Below, piece after piece: positions 23,415 to 35,900 of a stretch of 64,000 nt of DNA. Below the pieces are notes generated by a model. It saw nothing but the letters and a program-made list of their open reading frames with translations, searched no databases and was not told the origin of the DNA. Positions within the stretch are counted from its first letter, which is position 1. Each line of letters starts with the position of its first letter. Source of the DNA: Lobosporangium transversale (lineage: Eukaryota > Mortierellomycota > Mortierellomycetes > Mortierellales > Mortierellaceae); assembly GCF_002105155.1 (NCBI RefSeq), contig NW_019028985.1, positions 434,001 to 498,000 on the forward strand. The letters are read 5' to 3'. Both the position numbers and the translations under genes were made by a program.

Positions 23415-26400
23415 TTAAGCATATCGCGTAAAGTCGACAACTTGCTCCAGATTAAGGATGCTCGCCTGTTGGCCTTGCTGCCCCCCCGCACTCGAAGTGT
23501 TTGCTCCTGACGCAGAAGAGGACGAGGATCCAAGACCAATGCTTGCTCCGAGACCCAGTCCAAGCCCTAAGCCGATACTTGAGCTATTACCTCCACTTCC
23601 TTGATTTCCTCCATTTGTTCCAGTTGTACCTGAGCTTATTGCTGAAGCACTTCCGCCAGTACTAAGTCCATTAGCTCCTCGTCCTCCAGCGGTGGCAGTT
23701 GTGTTCAATATTGACCCTCCGCCAGATGTCCCTGCTACATTTCCTGCCGAACTACTCGTATTTACACTACTTCCGCCTCCAGATCCTCCTGTTGATGCAC
23801 CAGCAGCCAATCTTTCTTTAACGCGTTTGATCTGCCGCAGTCGCTCTTGCCAGTTTGACACGTATTCTACGGAGTTCTGAAGGTGCTGATAATAAACCTG
23901 TGCATAAATGTTGGCATGGAGAGCCATCTGCCGCGTAAATCGAGGTAGTTCTGAAGCACTAATGATCTTGGGTGACGCCAAGGGTCCGATTTCAGGCATA
24001 TCTGACCGTCTAAGCATCACAACCTTGAACCATACATTTTTAAAAGACTGGACAATTCCTGGAATAGATCCAGTCGCAGTCGAACCTGTAAGCGCAAACG
24101 TTATTGCGGTATCTTGTGTTCCTCTGTCTTGACCTTGAGAATCACTGATGTCTCCAACATTCTGCTGCTGCTGATGGTGTTGGTGACTGATCCTACTTGC
24201 AGCCTCAGTATAAGTGACTGATGCCATCGAAACGGGTGTTACTACTAACGTAATAAAGTTGAATTGGCCAGAGATCGTGCCAAAATCATACTCAGCTCCT
24301 GAATCATTAAAAACAATTGTCACCCAGTCGTTGCCGATGTGTCGCTTTTTGAAATCAAAGTTGACATCGTGTGGGTGATTGGGCATCATCGTTGCCACGT
24401 GGAAGATCATCTGTGTAATTTCGTCCTGATGCGAATAAGCATATTCACCGTCAAGATCCATTTCTAAATCAAGACCACCTGTATAGATCTTGGCATTCTT
24501 GAGACGAACTAGCGATCCTAGTCCTGTGAGGAACTTTGTATACTCTGATGATCCATGAGTATTACCCAAAATTTCACTTTCCTTACTCTGTCCTTTACCA
24601 ACATATAAAACTCCAATTTTGTGGAAATCCACTACAGGAGTCCTATCCAGCACACCAATGGCTCGATTCGTTGCACCATCATCTGCCAGCAGAATCGGAG
24701 TTTCACGTGCCATCAAGTCAGGGTAGGATGTCAGTTGCATAAACAGGAAACTCGGATCCACAAATGTCTCCGGCTTTCCTCTAGTAAGGGACCGTACTCC
24801 CTCCGTACTACTTTCGCGATCGTAGTACCCAGTGTTGCTCTCCATTAAAACTGGAGGTCGATGATCATCGTGTCCAAGTGCATACCGACTGGATCGACCC
24901 ATTCCAACGGTGATACTATTATTGCGTGAAGCTGCAATTGAGATGGACCTACGTATATCGTCGCGTTTAATACTCCCCACTGGATGTGATAAAAGCGATT
25001 TGGTCTGTTCCAAAGCGCCTCCTAGAGGACCGCGGCTCAGCTCCGCATGCTTAGCGTTTGCTTTGTTCGATGGTCCAGCATGCTCTGAGGCAGATTTAGA
25101 TCTTCCCAGGTTTGACATTATATTTGCTGCGGTAGCTGAGGATAACCCTGATGCTACTGGGCCTGGGAGTGCACTGTGGAGCTGAGTCGGGTCCAAATGT
25201 GAGACCGACGCATGATTAAGTTTGCTATCCAAATCCCCGGATCCATCATCTTGGCTATGCATTGGTAAGCCGGATTCTTGAAGCGGATGAAGCGATGGCG
25301 ATGAAAATACGGCTACATGCTCCACAGGGGCTGTTTGCACACGGTGATGCCCACCTTCAAATGCCAGTTTGGATGCCGTAGCGTTCAGGAAAGAGCGTGC
25401 AGGCGGCGAACTGGAAGGCGTATTGTCACCAGATGGAAGGGGAGACGCCTTGGGAGTATGATGAGGTGTATGGCGAGGTGTGTGGAGTGGTGTGTGAAGA
25501 GGCGTATGTTGTGGTGTTGATCGTGGCGATAACCACGATGGCCGTGCTTCGGTCAACCTTTGTGATAGTCCAGAAATGGATGCCGTCTGTTGAGATTCTT
25601 CACCCTGTCGACCTTCAGTATCCAGTGTTGGATCAGATATTTGCTCGCTATCAGTAGCTGTATCACCAGCTGTAACGGATGTCTCTGTCGATTGCTGGGC
25701 TACCACATCAATAGCTAATGCATCGTCCTGTAGTCTCATCAATCCTGGTAGAGCAGTGAAATCAAGTTCATCTGTGGAATGCAAAAAAGTTTCGTTCTCA
25801 ATTTTGAGCAAAAATGACGCTGTACCAGACGCTCTGCGAACTGTGATCTCAGCCCATCCAATGTTTTGAGCTGTTTGTACAGTGATGAATGCATTTCCTT
25901 GAATCCAAGTCTTCGTGATAGCCTTTCCAGCCTTCTTTGTTGATCCTACTAAAAGTTGCTGGATCAATGATGGCTTAGGCTTGGGCTCACAGTTCGCATA
26001 AGAATACCGGGCAAGCATGTCCATGCATGTCTCTGTTTGTTCGTCCAGTCTTTTTCCTGTTTCATTTGCCATAAGAAGGTTTCGGAGAATATATGGCACG
26101 TATTTTCTGCGCTCCGGTAACCTTTGAAGTATGAACCAAACATCGATAACCTGATATGCCAGGATCAATACATACTGCGGAAGAGCTCTTGCTCCAGCTG
26201 ATTGCTGATTCTGAGATACAGATGAAGTTGGAGAGGAAGTTGAAGTTGACGTCGATGATGTAGGTGGTGCATGAATACTACCTGCAACGCTGTGGGTATA
26301 CTGGATATACTTAAGAGCAATGCCAAAAACACGCTTGTAGTCACTCTCAACAAAATTAGAATAAAGATTTGGTAACCTGGCGACAGTTGATAAGAACTCG

Positions 26401-29400
26401 AGAATATGGACGCTGATGGTTGCTGTTGACATGATCTGAGAGAGCTTCAAGACGGTTCCCGAAAGGTGCTTCGTCATCGATTGCGGAAGCTCGTAGCAGC
26501 ATACAACCAACGCATGAATGCAAATCTTGGCGCATGTCGCTTGACGAGAGAGACCGAATACGAAGGCATGCACAAGATCATGCAGATCTTTGGTGTTGAA
26601 CTTACTGTGATAACAGAGCAAGACGACAAGAACTTTGTAGGCAAGTATATGGATGTTATGACGCTTCGCACTGAGTGGCAAGTTGCGCAGCGAATCAGGG
26701 ATCTTATCTCTAAGTGTCATATCCACCAAAACGCTGTTGAGCTCTGTGATTTGCTTAGTACTGTTACAGAATAAATGTTTGTTAAAAAGCTGCGATGGTA
26801 GCCGCTGAATAACAAATGAATAAATCTCAAAATCCTTTTCTTGCCCCAAAATTGACAGTACCCCTGTCATGTACAGTGGAATATTAAGGATGACTTTGGC
26901 ACACCCCACCATAGGTGCTGGCAACGTTTCGGTGTTCAAAGATTCCGCTGTCGTTGAGGCAATCTCGAGGTACGAGATGACATATGGACTCGCCTGCATA
27001 GTCCTGCCTTGCATGAGCGGCTTCCAATTGAGTGATGGGTGTGCTGACGATGGTTCTGAGTGCTGCCTTCCAGCTGACGCATGTGGCGCCGTCGTACTCA
27101 GCCTCATATGATTGTTGCCAAGATTAGCTACAGGTCGTTCACTTCTGTCCTGCCTCGTCTCTTCGCTAAGTAGCTGTTCGGTAGCAGCAGTCATACTCTC
27201 TATCGTGCTAGCGCTAGAGCAATAGATCCTGTGATCCAAGTCTACGCGGAGACAGAGCAAAAAGTCAAGAAGGACCAATCTGCTAGCTTTATGAACGCTC
27301 TGGTTGACAGCTAGCCTAACTAACAGACTGAAAAAAGTATCAACTCTGGAAGCCCCGTTCGGATCGTACAACGCATGCTGAAATAAGTCGATAATTCCAA
27401 TAGAAGCAGGCAATGATTGACAAGCGATCCGTGGACTAGGAGGTTGGGAGAGGTGATGGTTGCTGCTAAGTGATGATGACAGGGATGATGCCATACCGAG
27501 CCTCGAGGCTAAAGATGGTTGTAGTGTTGGTGCTGATGGTGATGGTTTAGGGATATGGCAAGTGCAGCGAATACAGTGGAAAATGCGGTCCAGCAGCTTG
27601 GGGAACAGGTCCTCCGATGCAATCATAGTGGCACTAATCAACAGTGTACAAACCCGCGAAGCTAATGTTTCGTCTGTTTCCAACTCAAGTTGATCGAATA
27701 GTCCCATAAACACGGTTGTCACAATCTCGTTATGAAAAAAATCTAATGACGATTCATATACATCTAGAGCGATCGCAAATGCTCTTGCTCGAACCTTGGG
27801 ACGCTTTTCTTCAATTACAGAGACCCGGACTAGGGCATGAAGTCTGTCTAACCAATTAGGGGTATATGGATAGAACTGATGCTCCGAGAAATAATAGTCA
27901 AGCAGCAGCAACATGGTATCTTCTGGAAGGTGGTCCTGCAACAATGCCAACAGGCTCATGAGTCGCCCAGCGATTCCTGGAATCCGCTTTTCGCCGTAGA
28001 GACGAATAAAATTAAATAATAGACTACCATAAGCGTCACGAAGGCTATTGATAGGCTGTTGTTGGTGGTTTTGTGCAGCAGAATTATATCCTAGTCGGAA
28101 AATAAATGGCTTTGTAGCTGGTGCTTCATCTAATGGCTTCTCGTTAACAAGTTTTGATAGTCGTTCCAGGATGTCCAATATAATTTCGTATTCAAGATCA
28201 CCAAGCTCCAAAGATTTAGGTCCCTCCAATAATACATGTAGACTGCGAATAATGTCTTGATCAATCTCCTTTGATTTAAAATCAATAGCACTTTTGAGTG
28301 ACCACAGTATTGTAGAGTTGGACACGGTGAGGGTATCAATTGGATTATTACTCCAGACTGAGCGCTGCAGCAACTGGATGGATCCCTGCACAACCTTCGT
28401 TTGAGATAATGTGAGAGTTGACTCGTTCTTTGATCGCAAGTTTAAGCACAAAAGTCGAATTGAGCTGTGCGCGCTGTGGCTTTTCATTAGATTGCTAGTG
28501 ATAGTCCACGCCTGGTCCTTATAAAGATCGGAGAGGGCTGTAAGACACAAGATCTTCAAGAATGTTGGAAGTCCCTCGGATGGTACAAACCCATATCGAA
28601 CAATAACATCCAGAAATCCGAGAGTATGTGATGTGTCTTCTGGTGCATTGATACATATTGTGTGCAACAGGTCTAGTAGGCTTGCGATCTCAAGTTCGTC
28701 AAAGAATACAAAATTAAATCGAACGACGTTAACGAGGAGGGCCATGGTGGTATTAAAGTGAGGAATTGGTTTTTGAAGAAGTATTGACTGAGGTGTACTA
28801 CTAAGTGTCGCTAATGAGGTCGTTGATTTCTGCATGCCCACCCGCTGCTGACTCATATGTTGAGTCACTTTAGCCTGCTCAAAGCTTGAGCTGATCCAGT
28901 GGGCCAGAAGCCTGACAATGTTCTTCTCAAATCCATATACATCACGGCCGTTATTAGTTAACTCTTTGAGGGCTTGAAGTTTATCGTCAAAATCCTCCCA
29001 AATTTCATGACTGTTAATGGTCTGGTAGAAAATAGCTCGCAACATCCCAAGGTCTTCAAACTGCCCTTGTATGCAGGCAATCATAAAGTTCCACGCAGTC
29101 TTACGAGCATTGTGTGGGACCCCAGCCTCTAAAAGGTCTGACACTGCAACCCAGAGCTCGCTGGTATGCTGAAATGGGTAGTTCAAAATAATTTGGCTCA
29201 ATTCCTCCAGTGTCCTCAGGCGCGATTGCAATGAGTTGATACCAGGTAGAAGTAATTGTACGACCTCATTTGCATCGATTGGGTCAGAGGGTTTCGCAGC
29301 GTCCAGTCGTAGGATCTCATGGAGTGACGTTTCTTTGGGCGTTAAACAGAATTTAAAGAAACTATTGAGTTTGGATGATGTGGGTTTCTGTCTGTTGGAC

Positions 29401-29402
29401 AT
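23415..29402 (-). CDS. TSC2: Tuberin (TSC2) homologue, Rap/Rheb GTPase-activating protein
   Basis: Tuberin turns off the small GTPase Rheb and so lowers TORC1 activity; it works with hamartin (TSC1), which is not in this window. The gene is one uninterrupted exon of 1,995 residues. The N-terminal half is helical repeat (LLLPGINSLQSRLRTLEELS near residue 50). The GAP domain lies at about residues 1560-1760: GVLDRTPVVDFHKIGVLYVG, then GSSEYTKFLTGLGSLVRL and GNDWVTIVFNDSG, where the Asn of GND (residue 1691) matches the catalytic asparagine thumb. A run of HTP motifs stands near residues 1290-1310, possible proline-directed phosphosites, and a Gly/Ser/Ala-rich tail fills about residues 1880-1980. 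The start is the ATG at 29402. Confidence 0.93.
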   Translation of the reverse strand: MSNRQKPTSSKLNSFFKFCLTPKETSLHEILRLDAAKPSDPIDANEVVQLLLPGINSLQSRLRTLEELSQIILNYPFQHTSELWVAVSDLLEAGVPHNARKTAWNFMIACIQGQFEDLGMLRAIFYQTINSHEIWEDFDDKLQALKELTNNGRDVYGFEKNIVRLLAHWISSSFEQAKVTQHMSQQRVGMQKSTTSLATLSSTPQSILLQKPIPHFNTTMALLVNVVRFNFVFFDELEIASLLDLLHTICINAPEDTSHTLGFLDVIVRYGFVPSEGLPTFLKILCLTALSDLYKDQAWTITSNLMKSHSAHSSIRLLCLNLRSKNESTLTLSQTKVVQGSIQLLQRSVWSNNPIDTLTVSNSTILWSLKSAIDFKSKEIDQDIIRSLHVLLEGPKSLELGDLEYEIILDILERLSKLVNEKPLDEAPATKPFIFRLGYNSAAQNHQQQPINSLRDAYGSLLFNFIRLYGEKRIPGIAGRLMSLLALLQDHLPEDTMLLLLDYYFSEHQFYPYTPNWLDRLHALVRVSVIEEKRPKVRARAFAIALDVYESSLDFFHNEIVTTVFMGLFDQLELETDETLASRVCTLLISATMIASEDLFPKLLDRIFHCIRCTCHIPKPSPSAPTLQPSLASRLGMASSLSSSLSSNHHLSQPPSPRIACQSLPASIGIIDLFQHALYDPNGASRVDTFFSLLVRLAVNQSVHKASRLVLLDFLLCLRVDLDHRIYCSSASTIESMTAATEQLLSEETRQDRSERPVANLGNNHMRLSTTAPHASAGRQHSEPSSAHPSLNWKPLMQGRTMQASPYVISYLEIASTTAESLNTETLPAPMVGCAKVILNIPLYMTGVLSILGQEKDFEIYSFVIQRLPSQLFNKHLFCNSTKQITELNSVLVDMTLRDKIPDSLRNLPLSAKRHNIHILAYKVLVVLLCYHSKFNTKDLHDLVHAFVFGLSRQATCAKICIHALVVCCYELPQSMTKHLSGTVLKLSQIMSTATISVHILEFLSTVARLPNLYSNFVESDYKRVFGIALKYIQYTHSVAGSIHAPPTSSTSTSTSSPTSSVSQNQQSAGARALPQYVLILAYQVIDVWFILQRLPERRKYVPYILRNLLMANETGKRLDEQTETCMDMLARYSYANCEPKPKPSLIQQLLVGSTKKAGKAITKTWIQGNAFITVQTAQNIGWAEITVRRASGTASFLLKIENETFLHSTDELDFTALPGLMRLQDDALAIDVVAQQSTETSVTAGDTATDSEQISDPTLDTEGRQGEESQQTASISGLSQRLTEARPSWLSPRSTPQHTPLHTPLHTPRHTPHHTPKASPLPSGDNTPSSSPPARSFLNATASKLAFEGGHHRVQTAPVEHVAVFSSPSLHPLQESGLPMHSQDDGSGDLDSKLNHASVSHLDPTQLHSALPGPVASGLSSATAANIMSNLGRSKSASEHAGPSNKANAKHAELSRGPLGGALEQTKSLLSHPVGSIKRDDIRRSISIAASRNNSITVGMGRSSRYALGHDDHRPPVLMESNTGYYDRESSTEGVRSLTRGKPETFVDPSFLFMQLTSYPDLMARETPILLADDGATNRAIGVLDRTPVVDFHKIGVLYVGKGQSKESEILGNTHGSSEYTKFLTGLGSLVRLKNAKIYTGGLDLEMDLDGEYAYSHQDEITQMIFHVATMMPNHPHDVNFDFKKRHIGNDWVTIVFNDSGAEYDFGTISGQFNFITLVVTPVSMASVTYTEAASRISHQHHQQQQNVGDISDSQGQDRGTQDTAITFALTGSTATGSIPGIVQSFKNVWFKVVMLRRSDMPEIGPLASPKIISASELPRFTRQMALHANIYAQVYYQHLQNSVEYVSNWQERLRQIKRVKERLAAGASTGGSGGGSSVNTSSSAGNVAGTSGGGSILNTTATAGGRGANGLSTGGSASAISSGTTGTNGGNQGSGGNSSSIGLGLGLGLGASIGLGSSSSSASGANTSSAGGQQGQQASILNLEQVVDFTRYA

Positions 29403-30031
29403 CTTTGGCCAAAATTATGTTTCTAGAAAAACATAAAAGGTCATGAGAATCAGATGTCAATAATATCTGGGATCCAGGGTATCAATTATCCTCTTTTTTC
29501 GAATGTTTACCTTGGCCAAATTCTTATGGTATTCAAGTCAACCAAATAGCAAACAGCTCAAGATTGCTATATACTTCTATTCTCCTTCAACGTTGACTCT
29601 TTAAAAGAGTTGCTCAGTGTTAGTGAAGTCAGCAGTGCAAAATGCGCAATCGACAGTGAATGTTGGTAAAATAGGTAATGAACCATGGAAATCCCTTCAC
29701 ATACATGTTGGCAAATCCGCAAACTGATCCAAGCGTTGTTCACTCTAGCTTCCTTAGTCTGTTGGCTGTCCTTTGATGCCGTGAATGAAACAGATCTAGT
29801 AATTGTTAGTCGTTGTCAAGAGTTGATGTATTCAAAAGACATGAGGTAATTTAAAAATCACTCAAATTGTGACGCAGCATGTGACGACCTGGTTCCCTCG
29901 CAAAACGTCACACACTCAATCTTTTTGATTAACTTTTAGAAGATTGTTGCTGACTTTTGTCAAGCATGAAAGATTTATTGCTGTTCAAATTGAAACTGTA
30001 CAATTAAGATGGCATATTCATGGCTATTTGC
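29403..30031. other. Intergenic region between TSC2 and cyclophilin
   Basis: The TSC2 promoter side and the 3' flank of cyclophilin A meet here over 0.6 kb. No gene or structured element is seen. Confidence 0.5.
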
Positions 30032-30941
30032 TCAAAGCTGACCACACTGTGCGATGGTAATCTTGCTCTTGGGGGGACCTTGTGGAGTACCCTCCCTCTC
30101 GATAGCCTTGACAACTTCCAAAGAGTCATCGTCTGCGACTTTGCCAAAGACTACATGCTTGCCATCCAACCAGGCGGTCTTGACAGTGCAGATGAAGAAC
30201 TGGGAGCCGTTGGTGTTAGGACCAGCATTGGCCATGGAGAGAGTACCGGGACCAGTGTGCTTCAAATCGAAATTCTCATCGGCAAATCTGTCGTCAAAAA
30301 AGAAAGAAAAAAGTGCCAAAACCAGACTTAATAAAACCAAATAAAAAATGACGATAAAACACATTAAGATACAATGCAGCAGCACTTACTTTTCACCATA
30401 GATGGACTTGCCACCAGTACCGTTGCCACGGGTGAAGTCACCTCCCTGGAGCATGAACTGGGGAATGATACGGTGGAAGCTAGAGCCAGCATAGCCGAAT
30501 CCTTTCTCACCAGTGCAGAGAGCGCGGAAGTTCTCAGCAGTTCTGGGAGCGACATCGGGACGGAGCTCCATGACGATTCTCTATTGCATTGATTCAAAGT
30601 TAGATAATCGTTCATTTAAAACTTGAACAAAACTAGGTAATCAATCGTGGGTACATACGCCAAGAGGTTTATCGTCCTTGGTGATATCGAAGTAAACTTG
30701 AGAGTTGATAAAAGTTCATAATAAGTGATGATTAGCAAGACATGAACAGATTAAACAACTGCTCTATATCCAATTCTCACGGTAATACGAGGTAGACATT
30801 TATCGAGCGTTTTTACGCGCTCAAACACCATCCCGTAATTACTGCAGTTACGAGTTGACAAAGTATCGTTACATATTGGGGAAAACATGCTTATCAAACA
30901 AAAATCCTTTCGTTATTACCTCTGGGAAGATTAGTTGCCAT
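30032..30941 (-). CDS. CPR1: Peptidyl-prolyl cis-trans isomerase, cyclophilin A type
   Basis: The enzyme speeds proline isomerisation in folding proteins and is the cytosolic cyclosporin target in other fungi. Four exons, 30920-30941 (only 22 nt), 30659-30696, 30390-30580 and 30032-30287, join in frame to 168 residues, a single cyclophilin domain. Landmarks are [53 protein letters not shown] with the catalytic Arg, [20 protein letters not shown], and the cyclosporin-contact Trp in [14 protein letters not shown]. It ends ITIAQCGQL. There is no signal peptide, so it is cytosolic or nuclear. The ATG at 30941 gives the usual short start MATNLPR. Confidence 0.96.
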
Positions 30942-31392
30942 TGTGAATGAAGTTTTGGACGAGGATCAGGATGGGGATGAAGAGAAAAAAGAAGTGAGAA
31001 CGGGTCCCAGATATTTTCTAATACCTCCAAGTGTGTACGTGTAAAAATAGAGCTGAGCTGCACTCTGCACACTTAAAATGTGCACTCTTCTTGTACGTCC
31101 CAAGAAATGACATCAACTCTACTCATGTGCATCAAAAAAAAAAAAAAATTACTGGACAGGGTACGTGGTGTTCCCCGATCAAAAACGTATTCACGTACAC
31201 AACAATGCCCACCACAAGAGTGGGTGTCAAAGACGCGTTGGTCAAAGAGTTGTATCAGAAGAGTGATTGATCAATTAGAATTATCGCGTTATATATATTA
31301 ATACGAGAAGAATGCCGCAATGACTTAAAAAGGCATTTGTAGCCACCGTTGACAACTGATGGACGAAAAAATGTTTTAGCCATTCCAATACA

Positions 31393-31423
<31 letters not shown>

Positions 31424-31450
31424 CATTTGCATACAAATCCTATTAAAAGT
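30942..31450. other. Intergenic region between cyclophilin and channel copy 2
   Basis: This 0.5-kb region contains the cyclophilin promoter, an A run at 31136-31148 and a T30 run at about 31394-31424, just past the 3' end of channel copy 2. No gene is seen. Confidence 0.5.
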
Positions 31451-32899
31451 CTATGGTATTTTGCCTTGGGGAGGCACAAAATCACGGATCTGCTCTTGCA
31501 CGACACACAGCTGTGCTCGTTGTTCCTCCATACGCTCGTCAAACCTCCTCTGCTGATCCATCATTTGCTGTTGCATCTCACTCATATGGGTCAATAGCTT
31601 AATAAGTTCTTCACGAAGGTCCGAAATAATCTCCTTCTGTTCCTGACACTGCTTTCCTTGGAGCTGTAGCACTTGACTTGCTTCAACTTTCTTATCACCT
31701 TCGTTAGTCTGTGCTTGGTTTACGACTCCTCCTGTCTCTTCTTTGATTATGTCACCGGCCTTGGCATAAAAGTCTTTTTGTTCTTGTGGCGTTGCCATGT
31801 AATAGATCCGCTCTGGAAACAAACTCCGTACCTGAAAATAATCCAGAAAAGCTATAAGGCGCCATCACATACAGCATAGGTTCAGTAAGTTGTCGGCAAT
31901 ATAAAGAAGTAAAATGGAGTCACATAATCATCTCATAGAGGGTTCAGGCCTCACCTGGATCATGATATAGCAGGTTCTCTGCACTTTCCACATATCTCAG
32001 TCTGTTCTCTGTCCAAACCAATCGCCACGTTTCATCACCGACATTGAAGGCCACATTCATCAATGCTAGAAAAAAAATGGATGGTGAGATTTTTTTTTTT
32101 TTAACACTATTTCAGTCCTGGGAATACAAGATACAAGTCATCCTAACTTACCAATGAGGACGTTGAGCAGCAAGATAGTTGTAAAGAAAAAGTATATGAA
32201 CATCATGAACTGAAATGCCCAGTTTCTTTCGCCAAAAGTGTTGCTGACCGGGTCCCACACGCCACCCTAATTGCACATAAATAAAGAGGGCCTTAGTAAC
32301 TCTATACACCTATGGGTAGTCTCTATTTATAACAAGATGTCTAATAGGTGCATGCTACTGATATCAAAGGATTAACTCACCAAAAAGAAATATGTCGAAA
32401 AGAATGCATGAAGGAAGTGCTTCGGGAAGCTGACATCCTCTTTCAAGTCTTCGCAATTGTCATATGGACATGCCCAATATAAGTGCAGGATTGCAGTTGC
32501 AAAGGCAAAGATTCCTACAGCAAAGAACATGAAGAAAACGCGAATGCGACCTAAAATTTGGACAACAATTGTGACGAAATGACACACTCTTTCGTTGACT
32601 CTGAGCTCGAACAGCTATTTTCAATGCAGATGAAGGTGTACGATAGCCAGGAAGAAAAAGAAAAAAAAATCAGCTCTAAAGACAGCATAAAGTGATAAAG
32701 CGTATCAGAATAATATGGACCGCAATGATTTCATGAACCACGACTTACAAAGTGAAGACAAATAAGGAGCACTGAAAAGCTGAGTAAAGACGTATTCCCC
32801 TCGCGATCCTCCTGGATAATGTTTACAATCTGTAGGATGCTTCCTACAAGCGGCAAGGTGAATGCAAGCAGATCGACATAGTTATATGGTGACCTGAAC

Positions 32900-32934
<35 letters not shown>

Positions 32935-35900
32935 AAAGAGTAAAGAGTACATCAGAATCAGGAATGGATATCACTGGCGCTTAATGCCCGCCATAAAGAT
33001 GGTATGGACTTACGTGAGATATCGCTGTGGATCGTGTAAACACTGGATCAGTTCGAGCAACAGAAAAACAACAGCAAAGCCTGAAATAACAGCGAACAGT
33101 CCCAAGAGTAGGCTCGGTTCAGGGCTGTAGACTTGCATGAACATAGTTGTCAGTATTAGCAGGTAGTATATACACTGCCATATGAAACGCATTAGCCAGT
33201 ACTTGAAGCCGATAGTATTCCTAAGGAAGTGACAGAAAATAAAAACAATAATGAGTACACAGAACTGATAAAGGCCCGTATCCATCCTGAAGAGCGCCAT
33301 CTACCATTTGTATTCGACCAAGGCAGAAAGAACTGGGTTATCTAGAGCCTCAAGTGGGAAGTTGTGACACTCGACGGCCTTATTAGGGTTGGGCACTAGC
33401 TTAAGCTTGATAAGCTGAATCAGTGTCTGAGTCCATGATGGGAGGCCGAGATGTAGGGTCTGCTTCCGAGAAGATTCTGATTGGACCAATGACGCTGGCT
33501 TTTGTACGGTCCATAGCATGTCAAACAAAGCAACAAAAATATCACGCGAGCAGTCTTTGGGGTTTTCAGACAACACTACATCTGTGCTGTGGTTTAGCTT
33601 CATCACTGGGTTCTCATACTCGAATAGTGTCTTAGTGGAGTTCGCCCAAAATCGCCATCGGAACGCAGGAGGAGGCGCAATGACGTGATGGTTAATGAGG
33701 AACTCGCGGTCTTGAATAGGGACAAATGTTAAGGCATTCAAGGTGCGAAGAGCAAGCCTGCTGTGTTGGCGGCTCCCGAAGAGCGCCTTGAGGGTACATG
33801 TTACCGGCTTAAGGAAAATGACATCCTTTTCCTCCTTGGCTCGAGAAATACAGTAGTCGATAATAATCTCAGCAAGAATGGTCATTCGAGGTTCTAGCTC
33901 TGAATGCTGGAGCAAAATCGCTACAGGACTTGTAGTAACATCCAGATCAGGCCTTGGGACCCAGGAGCTATGGTTGAGTTCAAGTAACACACGCATGAAG
34001 CGGGCGCGCTGTTCGATATCTTCTGCTGCGACATTTTGGCATATGTAATACATGACATTCTTAGAGAGATCCTCAGGATCTGGGTGGTGATTGATATACC
34101 GCCTTACATAGCGAATAATGGCTCGTTGGACAGTCTCATTGCCTTCGGGAAACATTGCAAACAAGACCTTGAGTCCTTCCAGGAAATGTAAAGACTTGTT
34201 TGAGGCGAACGTATCTTCTGCACGTGGCTGAAGACAATGCGTAGGATCTTCTTGGCGTGGGCCCGCCTTGGCAAACACTTCTCCATGTTTACACTGCAAG
34301 ACATCGGTGAACACGTTCAACAGTATCATGCAGTTGTCCATTATGCAAGGGAACAGAGGCACCCACCACGCCAGCAATAGCTCCAAGTCATCATCAAATG
34401 TCTCCGGAAGACCCCAAATCATGACAAAGGTGCTTGTGCATACAATCATCCGTCGAGCGTCCGTCTGGAATACAACTCTGTAAGGACTCATAAACACCAC
34501 ACCAGGAATCGTTGCAGGAGGGATGGTAAGCGCCACTCGCTGTCGTTGGCGCTCATCAGATATTGAGATGATGCACGAGTTCTTGTCGACGTCTCCTTGA
34601 ATTTCGAGTGAAAATTTCAGAAGCGAGGGCAAAACGAAGCTCTTGATGCCTGATTCCATAGACTCCCAGTCAACTACCCGTGCTTGCGACACCTCATCCT
34701 CACATAATCCGTTACAGGTGCATTCTAGTTCAGTTCTGACATCCTCTTCTGTCACCAGATCCAATTTCGATCCATGAACAGAGTAGAGCAACTTCCAATC
34801 TTCATTGTTGATAGATGGCTGTGGAGCTCCTATCATGAATCGAGCGGAGAAACGCTTGAGGATGGATAGGTTGGTAGAATCCAAGAGAAGTCCGACCGTT
34901 TGGCGACCACAGCCATGTCCCGTACCAGACAGCTGCTTTGTAGTCAATATATGATAGTTACTGGTTAAATCCATGCTGTCTATGTTACCAAGAAATCCCA
35001 GTCTTGTCTTCGATCCTTTCCTACACAAATAAAGATTTTTATTAAAAGTATCATGAATTGCCCACGTGCACCCATCGCTGGAGAAACCGATATCTGCTGT
35101 CCGTTGCAGCGATACTGTTCTGTCCCGAAAATCGTGGGAGACGAGAGCTCCTGTTTTCAAGTCACAGGTCAGTACCCTGTCATTGTCATTCATCCAGGAC
35201 ATATATCTACCACGAATCGAGCGAAGTACTTGATCTGGGCTCCACACCGCCCATGCGCCGATGTCGTAAATCCGGATTGATCGAATATGCCTCCATCGCC
35301 CATACACTGCATAAATGTCTACTGTGTTCTTTTTGCAAGAAATATATAGTTCGTCTCTTTCGTCTTGGGCTTTCGTATCAGTAATATGGAACTTTCCTGA
35401 TTCGCAATCCTTCGCTGCAACAGATTCAGCAAGCTCTAGTCTTTCAAGGTGCCGTGATTTAGAAGCTATAGTTGCCTTCTCGCTTAGGGGTACTTGACGA
35501 TTTGGGTCGTATCTAAAGACCGATAAATTGTCTGTTATACTATAATGATTTTGTAGGACTAGAGCAATCATTGAAGCATTCCAGGAGAGTGAGAGAGTAC
35601 ACAGCCTGCATCGTGAATAATATTCACTCGATGACGTTTTTAATGGTAGCTGAACACGACCGCAGTGCTCCATCTCAGTCTTAGAGCTGTTGCTGTAATT
35701 CTTTAAATGCATCTCATCAATCGTGACAGCAAGAGGGGCTTCGTACTTGATGGCCCAAAGATCTAATTGAATGCACATCTCCACTGCTGATAAGGTGCCG
35801 ATGTAGTTACCATCTCCAGAGACTGCGTAATCTAGAATGGTAGCCTGCTGTGGGGGTCCTGATATGTTTGTGGATTCATCTTGGATCCCAACGTCGATGG

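Noticed and set aside
25317-25657. Open frames on the plus strand opposite TSC2 (and similar ones at 24536-24848 and 26466-26774)
   Set aside because: They are antisense shadows of a conserved protein, with no domain, no ATG context and no family resemblance.
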